A DNA stretch of 64,000 nt from Chimonanthus salicifolius (Eukaryota > Streptophyta > Magnoliopsida > Laurales > Calycanthaceae): positions 25,935,302-25,999,301 of the forward strand of contig CM023534.1 in the NCBI GenBank assembly GCA_013350335.1, in the 5' to 3' direction. Positions 47,913-59,081 of this stretch are shown here, piece by piece (the stretch's first letter is position 1; every line of letters begins with the position of its first letter). A program made the position numbers and the translations under genes. The notes beneath the pieces were generated by a model. The model did no database searches and was not told the DNA's origin. It was given only the letters and a program-made list of their open reading frames with translations.

Positions 47913-48517
47913 GAAGCAAATCCAGAAGATCCACTAAAACATGCTTTGATCTATCTACAGGTGTCAAAATTAGGATCTTAGATATAAAGTTGTGGGGTTT
48001 TTTTTCCAATTAGGGAGAACTTCTAGGCTTCTAGCTTACATGTGTCCTGCAGAATGGTTGTTATCAATTTTACACACGTGGTTTTAATGTGTAGCCTCTT
48101 GTTTTCTGTCTTCACTCTAGATTCTTCTCAATAGTAATTCTGCTTATGTCATTGATAACCAATCATGAAAGAAACACTTGATTGTAATTTTTCAATTTTC
48201 TTCGGTGCAAAAAATTTCGAGAGAGAGATACTCAAAGAAAATAATATTAGAAGTGAGATCCTTAAGAAAATAATTTTAAAAGTGGCCAAAGAGATGCATA
48301 ATTACATTATTCATATACGAATGGAATGAATTGGGATGACTAAAGTGTCACAATTTGATAATTTATAGTTTGTAAGTTTGTCTATATATATAAATATTGA
48401 TTGTTTGAACTATTTGTTTTAATAGTTAATTAAAAATATAAAATAATATTGTAAGTGACATTTTACTAGAAAATAATAATAGTGTAAGTGACAAGGTACA
48501 CCATTCCTTACCAGTTA

Positions 48518-48796
48518 CTAGCCAGATGCAGAGCCGGTCCCAGACCCAGACTCGGACCCTGACCCTGTAGGACAAGAACCAACATCAGACCCAGGAGTAG
48601 AACCAGACCCAGATACAGTCCCAGACGAAACAGAATCAGACACATTTCCATGATCACTCTGTGACCCAGACACGTTAGACCCTAAGGGTGAGCCCGAGCT
48701 CGAACCATTGCCACGGCTGAGGCCAAAAACGGCAAGCAAGCGAACCTCTTCCCTCCTTGCAACTCCATTTGCAGGAATGATCTTCTGGAGAGACAT
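48518..48796 (-). CDS. Small Ser/Gly-repeat protein, copy C
   Basis: It encodes 92 residues. The N-terminus MSLQKIIPANGVARREEVRL is conserved with copies A and B. The tail is Gly/Ser-rich but more varied than in A (Asp, Asn, Thr, Pro and one Cys) and lacks the Gly-Tyr repeats. The ATG at 48796 matches the start in the other copies. I see no signal peptide or known domain. It lies about 690 bp upstream of copy B in the same orientation, a tandem pair. Function unknown. N-terminal conservation while the tail diverges suggests that the first 30 residues are the constrained part. Confidence 0.6.
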   Translation of the reverse strand: MSLQKIIPANGVARREEVRLLAVFGLSRGNGSSSGSPLGSNVSGSQSDHGNVSDSVSSGTVSGSGSTPGSDVGSCPTGSGSESGSGTGSASG

Positions 48797-48850
48797 TCTT
48801 TGTTTATCTCTCTCTACACTTAGAGAGCAAGAAGAAGATCAATTTATAAA

Positions 48851-48882
48851 ATCTGAGTTAGTGGCAGTCCATTATATATAGA
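48851..48882 (-). promoter_or_regulatory. Core promoter of Ser/Gly copy C
   Basis: TATATATA about 77 bp upstream of the ATG at 48796, next to GAGTTAGTGGCAGTCC. Confidence 0.55.
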
Positions 48883-49117
48883 GGAAGCTAATCCAAAAGT
48901 TTGAACTCTTCAGAAAAAGCAAGAGGCAAGAGCCACTAAAAGATTCTTTTGGTCTACCTGCAGGTGTCAAAAATGAGGATCTTAAATATAAAGTTATGGC
49001 GTTCGTTTGCCTTAGAGCTGGATTTTTTCTGGGTACGGAGAAATTGATTTTATTGATGTGTCTTTAATGCATGACCTTTTGAATAGTGATTTTTGTATTA
49101 TGAGCTTTTTTTTTTTT

Positions 49118-49235
49118 ATGGTGCACCAATATTAAAAAGAAATTTTTAATTGTGTCTTTTTATCTTTTTTTTTTTCATTTTTCTCTAAAAGTAAGAGTAA
49201 AATTAGAATTTCCTATTAATATTGGTACACCATAT
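49118..49235. mobile_element. Short MITE-like inverted repeat
   Basis: The ends ATGGTGCACCAATATTAA and, read from the right, ATGGTGTACCAATATTAA are inverted; the body is T-rich. It is absent from the matching place in copies A and B, so it is an insertion. It resembles the repeat at 2262-2424. Confidence 0.6.
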
Positions 49236-49266
49236 CAATTGTTTTCTATTTACAATTTAGATTCTT

Positions 49267-49457
49267 ATAACTCTTGAAGGTTGGTATGGCAGTAAAAAAT
49301 CCACCTGAGATGCAAGAGATTTTGGATTCAAATCATTCTCAACACAAAAATATTACTCCTTATTGTGTTATTTAGTATTTGTTGATAGAAAGGTTTGCAT
49401 ATGTCTTAAATATTAGTCAAGTACTTTAAGAGACTTGGACGCTTTAGTCTTAAAAAA
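49267..49457 (+). mobile_element. tRNA-derived SINE
   Basis: A 191-bp body flanked by the exact 10-bp repeat TTAGATTCTT (49257-49266 and 49458-49467). Near its start are a box A-like TGGTATGGCAG (49282-49292) and a box B-like GGATTCAAATC (49324-49334), the internal RNA polymerase III promoter of tRNA-type SINEs. It ends in AAAAAA. Copy A has the uninterrupted sequence CTAGATTCTTCTC at the matching site (about 3177), so the empty site is visible in the same window. Confidence 0.8.
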
Positions 49458-49514
49458 TTAGATTCTTCTCAAAAGTAATTCTGCTTGTGTCATTGATAAT
49501 CAATCAAGAAAAAA

Positions 49515-49860
49515 ACACGGAAGCACTTACACACACCCAGAAATCCTGCCTCTACACACCCGTTTTTGAAATTTCGTGGCAAATTACCATTTTACCTCCG
49601 TATTTCCAATCATTCGAATGAATGCCCAGTTCATTTTGGCATTCATTCGAATGAATGGACTGAACAGTAACACGGAATACTGTTCAGCCCTATTCATTCG
49701 AATGAATGGACTTCATTCATTCGAATGAATAATGTTTAACAATGCATGTATGTTCATTCATTCGAATGATTCCTTTGGATCCTTCAGCGCTTGCTTCATT
49801 CATTCATTCATTCGAATGATTCCTTCGGATCCTTCAGCGTTTCATTCATTCGAAAGCAAC
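49515..49860. repeat. CATTCGAATG palindrome cluster
   Basis: The palindrome CATTCGAATG or ATTCATTCGAATGAAT occurs about eight times. The left edge (TTTGAAATTTCGTGGCAAATTACCATTTTACC in loose form) resembles the left end of the long-TIR element at 55135. It is probably one arm of a related element; the other arm was not found. Confidence 0.6.
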
Positions 49861-49904
49861 ATTAACATTATTTAAATATTTATTTTTAAAAATTTAAACT
49901 TATT

Positions 49905-50390
49905 TTTTGAGCACTGTGTATTTCTAAAATTTCTCAAATTGAATATTTAGACCATTAAAATAACCTGATAAAAATACCTTAAGACTTCAAGGTCTTTTGA
50001 CACTCCTAAATATTTAAAACACAGTATTTTACAAATAAGGGTATCCCTAGGCTGTGTCGAAAACACGTTTGAAAGTGTCAAAAGACCTTGAAGTCTTAAG
50101 GTATTTTTATCAGGTTATTTTAATTAGTCTAGATATTCAATTTGAGAAATTTTGAAAGCACACAGTGCTTAAAAATAACTGTCTATATTTTAAAACATAG
50201 ACCGTTATTTTTTAAGCACTGTGTATTTCCAAAATTTCTCAAATTGAATATCTAAATTAATTAAAATAACCTGATAAAAATACCTTAAGACTTTAAGGTC
50301 TTTTGACACTCGTAAATATTTAAAATATAGTATTTTATAAATAAGGGTATCCCTAGACTGTGTAGGCTGTGTCGAAAACACATTTGAAAG
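49905..50390. repeat. Fold-back repeat, arrangement A / inverted A / A
   Basis: A unit with GAGCACTGTGTATTTC, CTCAAATTGAATAT and AAGGTCTTTTGACACTC appears at about 49908-50045, inverted at 50070-50185 and again direct at 50203-50390. RNA from it would fold strongly. No coding frame. Confidence 0.75.
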
Positions 50391-50459
50391 TGTTTTAAAT
50401 ATTTGGAAGTGTTTTAAACATTTGGACCAATCAAAGGGTGGTCCACCAGCTAAAAAGGT

Positions 50460-51000
50460 CAAGAGAAATTAAAAAATAAATAAATCCGATGCGGTCCCTG
50501 CCATACAGAAAGAGAGACCCTCTCTTACTTTTAATTAGATTCTATTTCCATTTCCATTGGTTTCCATTTCATTCCATTGAGGTGAGCATCAGTTAGAAGA
50601 CCTGATCGTAGGCAGAACTGAATGGAATGGGGACACACTCTACCAGCCTGGCATTGAAAGCAACTTAAGACCAAACCGATTTGCCAAAGCTGCTTCGTAT
50701 AAATAAGGATGCTGATGTATTTGCTGAAAAATCATTATTCAAGTACTGTATGTGACATATCAAAAATTATTTTAATCAAACTAATCAAGATCTGTTTTTA
50801 AGAACTTTAAAGTTTAGGTATAAAAAGAATTCAAAGTACTCAAATTTTAGAATGATTATAAGTTTTGACTTGATTAATTTAATTAAATTCATTTTTCATT
50901 AGTCACAAACCTTTCTAATAAACGACTTCATGTGTGACTCTTAGTCTAGATATGCTTGGCAATTCTATGAAGCTTAGCATGTTAGTGACCATTAAAACAC
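50460..51000. other. Region without a supported gene
   Basis: Mixed sequence with no family I recognise. Confidence 0.4.
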
Positions 51001-51009
51001 AAACTTATA

Positions 51010-51185
51010 ATATATTTCAAATATCGGTCGATATCAACTATTATTTGTATTTTTCAGACTTTAAAAAAAAAAAAATCTATTTTATATATTTTTATTAATA
51101 ATTAAAAAATGAGAGAATAATATCAGCCGAGATATCAGCTAATAACTGAAATATTGGCCGATATAGTCGATATCCCTCAAAATTG
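51010..51185. mobile_element. Degenerate relative of the 350-bp MITE
   Basis: It contains ATATCGGTCGATAT, TATCAGCCGAGATATCAGC and TTGGCCGATATAG around an A-rich run, like the members at 29470 and 58212, but its ends and duplication are not recognisable. Confidence 0.4.
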
Positions 51186-51419
51186 ATATTATTACTCCTG
51201 ATTTTCATACTCCATCATATGTTTTTGGAAAATATAATATATTTTTATATTAAATAGATATGGTTTATAATATATAAAAGAAGATATTTATCAATATTTT
51301 AAAATCTTACTTTGACAGCAAGAAAGCACATGGCCAATTTGGAAGACTGAATGTGGGGCCCATTATGAGTTATAAAATGTGCAGTATAACAGTTTTACTC
51401 AAAACCATTTATTTTATAT

Positions 51420-51704
51420 AAAAAAATTTAATTCAAGTGTGAATCTATTCTCACGCGATTTCAGTCCTTAGAAGAAGAAAAAACCTTTTACTAATGCTAG
51501 AATGACTTTTTTTCACCCAACGGTAAACATGCCAGAATCTAAAGTGCATTTGCAGTAAAGATATTCCTTTTTTCACCTCGAAGTGCATGTGCATATATCG
51601 TACGAGAGTTAAACCCATCAAAAGGAATCTGATCACTTATTGATGTAACATTAATTCATTCACATCTTTTTACCCTTTCGAGGATCTGAACACTTTTTCA
51701 TTCA
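51420..51704. repeat. Duplicated block, copy 1 left part
   Basis: It matches 55988-56014 plus 56393-56620: shared words include GAATCTATTCTCAC, CCAGAATCTAAAGTGCATTTGCAGT and AAAAGGAATCTGATCA. The right part of copy 1 continues after the solo LTR at 54988-55134. Confidence 0.7.
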
Positions 51705-54700
51705 TTCAACATTTCAGATTTTCAATTTATTATTTTATTTATAAATATCTATTATGGATTTTAAATTAGATAAAGAGATGGGTCATTGGTCTAATTAGGA
51801 TCCAACAGTTTTGAAATTGTTTTCATAAAATTAAGTGAGGCTTGAATTAAATAATATGCTACAATATCTTGAGAAGATATTTAAGATTTAATAAGATTGT
51901 GCATGGCCGTGTGGGAGATGTGCAATTTATATGTGATGCGTATAGATTATTTTAAAGGAGGTATTTTCCTTGATTTAAAAATGACATTAGGGAAGTGTCT
52001 AAAATTAAATTAGGACTCTCCCAAAGTGGGAAGTCTAAACTCGACAATGGCTATCTCAAGCATGGGCGCATGGCATTAAACAATTGCTAAACAAAGGAAT
52101 ATGCGCATGACACCTTCCAAAGTGCGAAGCCAAGGTCGGCAAGTACTATCTTAAAAGGATTGAGTGGAATAATAAAATGAGAGATGCAAGAGGTGCACGG
52201 CCCTAAGGGGAAATTGCATCTAAAGCACCTTCTAAAATAATATCAAGAGAAAGTGATAAAAGGAGAGGAGGACAAGGGCACACGGTTTTACACCCTTCAT
52301 AGCCGAATTTTATTGAACTCTCTCCCTCTCTCAAGATCTCATTCACGGCAAGAGCAAGGAGAAGAAGAAGGCAGCCAGCAAGAGGTGTTCTTCGTTTGGA
52401 AAAAATTAAGAAGAAAGGAAAAGGATTGGAAGAGCAAGAAATCGAAAACGGTTAGTATCTTATTTGATTAATTTATTTTGAAATAAAAGAACCATAAGGT
52501 TCAGCCAAGGTGTATGGCCGAACCCCATGGAAGAAGATTGGGGGATGGATTTTATGAGTTTAATGGAAAGAAAGAACCATAGGGTTCGGCCATAGTACAT
52601 GGCTGAACCCCATGGAAATTTATGGTTTATTTTATTGGGTTATTAATATTGAAAACCATGGAGGAACATTGATTGATTAATGGATGTATGGTTGATAGTT
52701 TTAGATCCATGGAAGGACAAATTAATGGATGAATGGGAATGTATGATTTCCAAAGAAATTAAAGAACCATAGGGTTCGGCCATAGTGTATGGCCGAACCC
52801 CATGGAGTTGGATTGGTTAATTTTAAATAATAATTTGATGTTAATGTTATGTAATTTGGAAAGGAATTAAATGGAAGCATAGGGTTCGGCCACAATGCAT
52901 GGCCAAACCCCATGTTAAAAAGCAATTAATGTATGGATTACTTCTATGAGTGAGGCTCGGCCATGGAGCATGGCCGAACCCCACTATGGTTTATTTTATG
53001 GAGGAGGTGATTAAATTAGAACCTATCTAATTATGGAAACCTTCTAATAATGGAAGGTGGAGATTATCTATGGAAACCTTCTAATTATGGAAGGGTGGAA
53101 GATTATTTATGGAAACCTTCTAATAATGGAAGGTGGAGATTATTTATGGAAATTTTCTAATAATGGAAGGTGGAGATTATTTATGGAAACCTTCTAATTA
53201 TGGAAGGGTGGATGATTAATATGGAAACTATCGAATTATGGATTGGCTAATAATGGAAGATGATGGAAAAAGGAAACTTAGACATCATAGGGTTCGGCCA
53301 TGGTGCTTGGCCGAACCCCATGAATTAATTCTATGGGTTTAGGTTTATGTGTTAATGAATGGAAGGATGGAAATAATTAGATAATGGCATTTTGGTAATA
53401 AAGGCCAAAATGGAGGATCATGGGTTCGGCCATGGTGTATGGCCGAACCCCATGAGGTTTATTTTATGGACCTAAGATGGAATTTAGATATCATAGGGTT
53501 CGGCCATGGTATATGGTCGAACCCCATAAATCAAGTTGAATGGATTGTATGGATTTAATATGATTATTGGATTAATGGGGAGACATAAACCTAAGTTAGT
53601 GGCAAAATTGTAAATATCACCTAAATTGAAAGATCATGGGTTCGGCCATGATGTATGGCCGAACCCCATGAGATGGTTTGTGGATCAAACATGAACTTAG
53701 ACAATTTTTAATGATTGAAAGGATGGGATTATGGAATGATAGCCATGGATGGCATTTTAGTAAATAAGTGTGAAAATGGTAAGCCATGGGTTCGGCCATG
53801 GTGTATGGCCGAACCCCATGGGGATTGGTTATGGACTTTAAATATTTTAAATCAAATGGGACTTGGTTTTGATTGATTTTATATTATAAGGTAACGGGAC
53901 CTCACAAGGTGTTTACAATCGTGAGTGGTTACCGGACGAAAGACGCAAGGACACGTAACGGTTTTTGGTAGGATTCCACCTCTTTGAAGCCATGGGTTTA
54001 TGTACATTTATTTTATCTTATTTTTGATGAAATTGATGCTGCAAAGGATATGTTTTAAAATGATGAATTTTAAATGCTATGTTTAATTGTATAAATAGCA
54101 TGTGTTGATTATGTTTCAAAAGTTGATTTTTAATACTATGTTTATGTTATAAAATAGCATGTGTTTCATTGGCATCTCATGCATGGCATGGGGTGGTGGA
54201 TTTGTAACCGGAGGGGTCACACTCCGTCAGGGCGTCCGAAAAACCTATGTGCGGTACCTTGATGTGATTTTCCATCAGGAAGAATCCGAAGGGTCCACAC
54301 TCCGTCGGGGCGTCCGAAAAACCTATGTGGTGGGTACTTTTATGTACATGTGATGGGTGAGACTCATTGCATTTGTCATCATTGCATGGCATGGATTTAT
54401 ATGGTTTTTGATATTACAATATTATTATATATGTTTTGTACTTACCATGTGTTAGCCGTAACTGGAATACCTATTGGGCGCGTTATTCTAACGCCCTACT
54501 TCTACCCTAATTGATGATACAGGAAATCAGGGGACCGATGAACGCAAGACGGGCCAGGCATAGGAGCTTGGATGCTTTATTTTATAAGTTTTGAATAAAG
54601 TTACTTATGGACATGTATTTAAGTAACTAGTTTCCGGGAATGTAATAACTTAGATGGTCGGATGTTTATTTGGATGATTATGACGTTTTAATAATGATTA

Positions 54701-54987
54701 AGGACTTGACGTACTTTGCTATCTGAATGGAATAGAACTTAATTCTACCGTATGTGATGATTCCGCAGTTATGATTTTTATTCCGCAAGTTGATATTATT
54801 ATGTGTGAACCATTTTCATGGACTTAGTCCACGTACACATAGGATTGGATAGTTAAGGGTCGGACTTTTTAAGTCCGGACTTAGCTCGCGTCGTGACGTC
54901 CCGCGCTCTATCACTCTACTCTGTTATAAAAAAAAATAGACTCTGAATTTACGGGAAGAAGTGAGTGAAAAAGGGCGGGGCGTTACA
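51705..54987 (+). mobile_element. Solo LTR of the Del/Tekay-type family
   Basis: About 3.28 kb, collinear with the LTRs of the element at 15924-27125, ending GGGCGGGGCGTTACA. It holds about ten hairpin motifs (TTCGGCCAT and ATGGCCGAA arms) and tandem GGAAACCTTCTAATTATGG units at about 53030-53220. The 5' terminus is degenerate (TTCAAC where TGTAAC is expected) and I see no 5-bp duplication. The paralogous site at about 56625 shows the flanks without the LTR. Confidence 0.85.
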
Positions 54988-55134
54988 AAAACTTCCTTTT
55001 CTTTATCCACTGGTGAGTTGAGACCAGAAAAGTTAGGAAAGAGGAAAGAAAAAAGAATCAAAATGGAGAAGTGGAAAAGTGATGAAGAGTGAGTAATTAG
55101 AATTTGAAAAAAAAATTTTAAATCATTTATTTTA
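54988..55134. repeat. Duplicated block, copy 1 right part
   Basis: AACTTCCTTTTCTTTATCCACTGGTGAG onward matches 56633-56770. It ends at the long-TIR element. Confidence 0.7.
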
Positions 55135-55979
55135 GGTGTCCCATATAGGCATTGATTTTTCCGTCTTTACACACTCGATTTCAAAAAATCGAGTGAAATT
55201 ACCATTCTACCCCTCGTTTTTCATCATCTGAACGAATTGTCAGTTCATTTTTAGTTCGTTCGGATGAATACACTCGTCCGAACAAACAAATCAGTATAAT
55301 TTCAGTTCATTCGGACAAATATACTTATTCGAACGAACAGAATAGTGCAATTTCAGTTTCCTCGAATGAATGAACTTATATATGTTCATTCGTTCGAATG
55401 ATCAGTTTGAATAATTCGAACGAATGAACATATATAAGTTCATTCATTCGAATGATCAGTTTGGATATACCCTAAGAATAATATGTTCTCTTGATGAGTA
55501 AACAATGTGACATGGTAAGTGTCAAAGAATGCTGGAGTAAATGTGGTGCACAAGACACACAATGGAGGGCTAGTTCTGGAGATACCAAGTATCAGTCAAC
55601 AATTCCTCAAAGTAATTTTGGGTACAAGTTCTTGGTGTGCTATTTCGAATTCTGTCTTGAAAAAGGGAAGCAGTGTCATGTTTGCTAGCAGATCTCAAAT
55701 CAAAGCAGCTGAATATGGGGATGCAACCAAAACAAGACCCAAGTCTGAAGATGACAAGCTTGAGGAAGTGAATGAGAAGGCACATTCGTTCGAATGATCA
55801 CTTAGGATCATTCGAACGAATGAACATATGTAATTTCACTCATCCAAACGAACTGAAAATGAACTGACAGTTCGTTCGGATGACGAAACAAGGAGGGGTA
55901 GAATAGTAATTTCACTCATTTTTTTTTTTTTAAATCGGGTCTGTAGAGGCAAAAAAATTGGGTGTCTATATAGGGCGCC
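55135..55979. mobile_element. 845-bp long-TIR element with internal ORF
   Basis: The arms of about 130 bp are inverted: left GGTGTCCCATATAGGCA and right, read inward, GGCGCCCTATATAGACA, then GTGAAATTAC, TTCTACCCCTC and GAACGAA...GTCAGTTCATTTT in both. Flanking repeat TTATTTTA is at 55127-55134 and 55980-55987. The uninterrupted site is visible at 51413 (ATTTATTTTATATAAAAA). Long inverted arms fit a MULE, though an 8-bp duplication also fits hAT. The centre (about 55480-55790) has different, non-repetitive composition. Confidence 0.8.
55519..55797 (+). other. Possible captured gene fragment in the long-TIR element
   Basis: A 92-codon open frame between the inverted arms, with phrases such as VMFASRSQIKAAEYGDATKT and SEDDKLEEVNEKAH. 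It has codon-like composition unlike the arms. I do not recognise the protein. A second overlapping frame at 55491-55688 is also open, so the true frame is uncertain. Confidence 0.35.
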
Positions 55980-56014
55980 TTATTTTATAGGAAAAATTAA
56001 CTCAAGTGGGAATC

Positions 56015-56392
56015 TATTCTCACACGATATTCCATACATTCAGAATACAAAATTACTGAAAAAATAACTAAGGACCTCACAAACACTCTAGAAAATGACC
56101 CTAAGATTATTTGTTTCCCGATCTAGCCGAAGTTATAGGGTTTTTCGTTGGTCTTAAGGATTGCAGACAGAGAGAATCCAATGGTGGCTATGGACGACAC
56201 TCAGACTTTCAAACAGCAATGGCCGATGAGACTAAAAGAGAAGGAAGATAAAATGATGTCAATGGAAAAAAAAATTTATGATGAATGAGAGCTTAAAGAG
56301 ATTTTTTGAAAATGAATACTTAACATCAATTTACTAAACTCTCTAATTAAATAATATTTCTAATATAATATAATCTATCACAGGTTTTACTG
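56015..56392. mobile_element. Truncated Emigrant-like MITE
   Basis: It is similar to the right part of the element at 57309-57941 (TACATT.AGAATA, GACCCTAAGAT, AGAGAGGATCCAAT-like words) and ends GGTTTTACTG followed by TA. The left third is missing. Copy 1 of the duplicated block lacks it. Confidence 0.6.
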
Positions 56393-56800
56393 TATCCAGG
56401 AAAAAAAATCCTTAAATGCTGAGTGGCTTTTTTTCGCCCAATGGTACAAAATGCCAGAATCTAAAGTGCATTTGCAGTAAAAAAATATAACGTTTTTCAC
56501 CCCAAGTGCTTTTGCATATATTGTACCCATTAAAAGGAATCTGATCAATTATTATACAACATTAATTCAGTCACACCTTTTTTCACTTTTGAGAATCTAA
56601 TCACTTTTTTATTTCTTCAACATTTTCTGGAAAAACTTCCTTTTCTTCGTCCACTGGTGAGTGGAGACGGGAAGCGTTGGAAAAGAGGAAAGAAAAAAGA
56701 ACCAGCATGCAGAAGTGGAAAAGTGACCGAGCGAGTAATTGGAGTTTGAAAGAAATTTTTTAAAACCAGTGTACATTTAGAAATCAATTCAGTGTAAATA
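56393..56800. repeat. Duplicated block, copy 2
   Basis: Undisturbed partner of 51420-51704 plus 54988-55134. It reads CAACATTTTCTGGAAAAACTTCC across the point where copy 1 carries the solo LTR. Confidence 0.7.
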
Positions 56801-57306
56801 CAAACATTAAATAATAATTTTAGAAGAATGATATTAGTTTAAACACTTTTATCTCTTTGCTTATGTACATATATAAAGAAAAAGTACTCGAATAGATCTT
56901 TATCACTTGTTTTTATGTTGAAAGACAAAATATGAGTAAAATTCATTAAATAGTAAGTGAAAATAGGAAAAACATTTTAAAGTAAAATTTGGTGAGTTGA
57001 AAATATAATCTAACTTTATCATATTACTATTTAATAATAGAGAAAATTTATATAAAATTTAACTAAAAATAAAAAATGGGACTTTACGATTAAATATGGT
57101 GAATTTGGATAATATGATTGAGATGTTTTATATTATATCTAAAAACAATAAAGAATCGTATAAAATATGTGAGCTTAAAGAAAAAATTATTTGCCACCAT
57201 TTTGACAATGCAAAGGGGCATACCAATGCATCTTTTATCAAAAAAATTATTGTTCAAATCAAAGTCGTATAGTGATTTTTGACCTTATACTCATGCATAA
57301 ACTAAT
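56800..57306. other. Non-coding AT-rich spacer
   Basis: I see no gene, RNA or repeat structure. Confidence 0.5.
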
Positions 57307-57308
57307 TA

Positions 57309-57941
57309 CAGTAAAACCTATATAATGTGTTAATCTATAAAATTATAACTTGTCTAAAATAATATCGGCAGTTGGTTCTGTCCTCGAGCCCATACCAAAT
57401 GTAATAAGTCTCTCTAACTCAGTTCTCAATACATTTGTAATAAAAAATACATTGCCCTGACTATTTTGTAAAGTAACATTTCATACATTGAGAATATAAA
57501 ATTACTTCAAAAGTGACTAAGAACCTCACAAATTGCAAGGGTCTGGTGATGTTTTTATTTACTTTTTCGTTACTGCCGATCTGTTGTTGCTTTGTAAATC
57601 CTCTTCTTTGCTATCTTTATCAAGAAACGCTTTGAAAAACGACCCTAAGATGATTTGTCTCCAGATCTGGCTGAAGTGGTAGGGTTTTTTGCTGGTCTTG
57701 AGGGTTGTAGATAGAGAGGATCCAATAGTGGTTATGAGCAGTAATCTGGCGTTCAAGCAACAATGACTGATGGGGAAGAAAAAACTATTTCGGCCGAAAA
57801 AACCTTTTATGATGGGGAGAGTTTAAGGAGTTTTTTTGTAAAGGAATACAAATGTGGATTTGCTAGACCCTCTAATTAAATTTCTCTAATGTAATATATG
57901 TATCATGGTCCCAGCCATATTACATTATAGAGGTTTTACTG
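57309..57941. mobile_element. Emigrant-like MITE (pogo/mariner type)
   Basis: A 633-bp element with inverted ends CAGTAAAACCTATATAATGT and, from the right, CAGTAAAACCTCTATAATGT (one difference in 20) and a TA duplication (57307-57308 and 57942-57943). The end matches the Emigrant family known from Arabidopsis, mobilised by pogo-like transposases. The interior has an AGATCTGG-containing stretch that could be captured sequence. Confidence 0.8.
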
Positions 57942-58211
57942 TATATATAACAAATGGGTCCACTTGCAATGCAAAAGTTTAGGATAAGTTATAATTTAAA
58001 TTAAACATCAAATTTTTTACCAAAATTTAAATTGAGAATTTGAATATTTCCTTATCAGGCTCGGTTGAGATGAAAAATGTCATTATATTTTGATTTTTTT
58101 AGAAAATAATAAAACTATTATATTATCTCAAAATTCAACTTAAATGTTCAAAAGTTTTAATCAAATTTCTTATTTTTGTAATTTTTTTTTACATACTAAG
58201 GAGGTTACTAT

Positions 58212-58566
58212 GAACAGAGAATGAAATATTGGCTGATACATACCGGGTTTTTGAAACCGATATGCATCAGCCGTACGCTGTAGAAATCGGTGATATCACC
58301 TTTAACATCGCCAAAATGACCGATATCGTCCATTGTTTTTTAAAAGAAATTCATCTCAGACATGGGGGCCATTGATATCTTGACCGATATTTTCTATTCT
58401 ATTTGTTTTTTCAAAAACAGGCCTTCTTTCACTTTTTTAATTTTTTAATTCAGAAAAAATAAAAAATAAAAAATGACTAATGTTATGTTATGAAAAAAAT
58501 GGAGAGAGAAAAGTACAATATGCAGATATTGGCAGATATCTTGGGGATGTCGAGATTTTCTCCCCT
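58212..58566. mobile_element. 355-bp MITE, 9-bp duplication (Mutator-like), second copy
   Basis: Flanked by exact GGTTACTAT (58203-58211 and 58567-58575). It resembles 29470-29819 in length, in CCGATAT words, in the central AACAGGCCTT/AAACAGCCTT block and in its right end (GATTTTCTCCCCT). Confidence 0.75.
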
Positions 58567-58575
58567 GGTTACTAT

Positions 58576-59076
58576 ATTATAAGGCATCATTTGTTAGTCC
58601 CTAACAGGTAAAAAAATCAATATCGTCTAGCATTTTGATATTGAATATGAAGTGATCAAAATTTGATAGTTTAAAAAATATGAAATTTTAATTGTAAGCT
58701 TAGTCTTAGATTAAATCACGTTTTATGGGGTTGTATGTCTCCCTTATAGTTGTAGAGAGAAATAAATGGTCCGATTAATTCATGTATCAATTCTCTCATA
58801 TGTGAGTCAAAGGTCCTTTTGAATAAGCCAATCCTTGATTTTTGAACCGTCCGGGTGAAAGGTTGGGTTAAATAATGTTCAACTATGATCAAACCTGGTT
58901 AAACCAATGCCTTGAATATTATATTATAAATAATAATAAATATTTAATTGATGAGTTGAAATAAAATATAAAGCAAAAAATATTTTCTTCATCTTTCCAT
59001 TCCCTATAGTAATTTTTTCCTCTGGACACAGGATCTAGACTGAAACGGGTTCCGGTTAGGAGATCTGGATCTCATC
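58576..59076. other. Non-coding spacer
   Basis: AT-rich, with no gene seen. Confidence 0.5.
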
Positions 59077-59081
59077 CAAGT

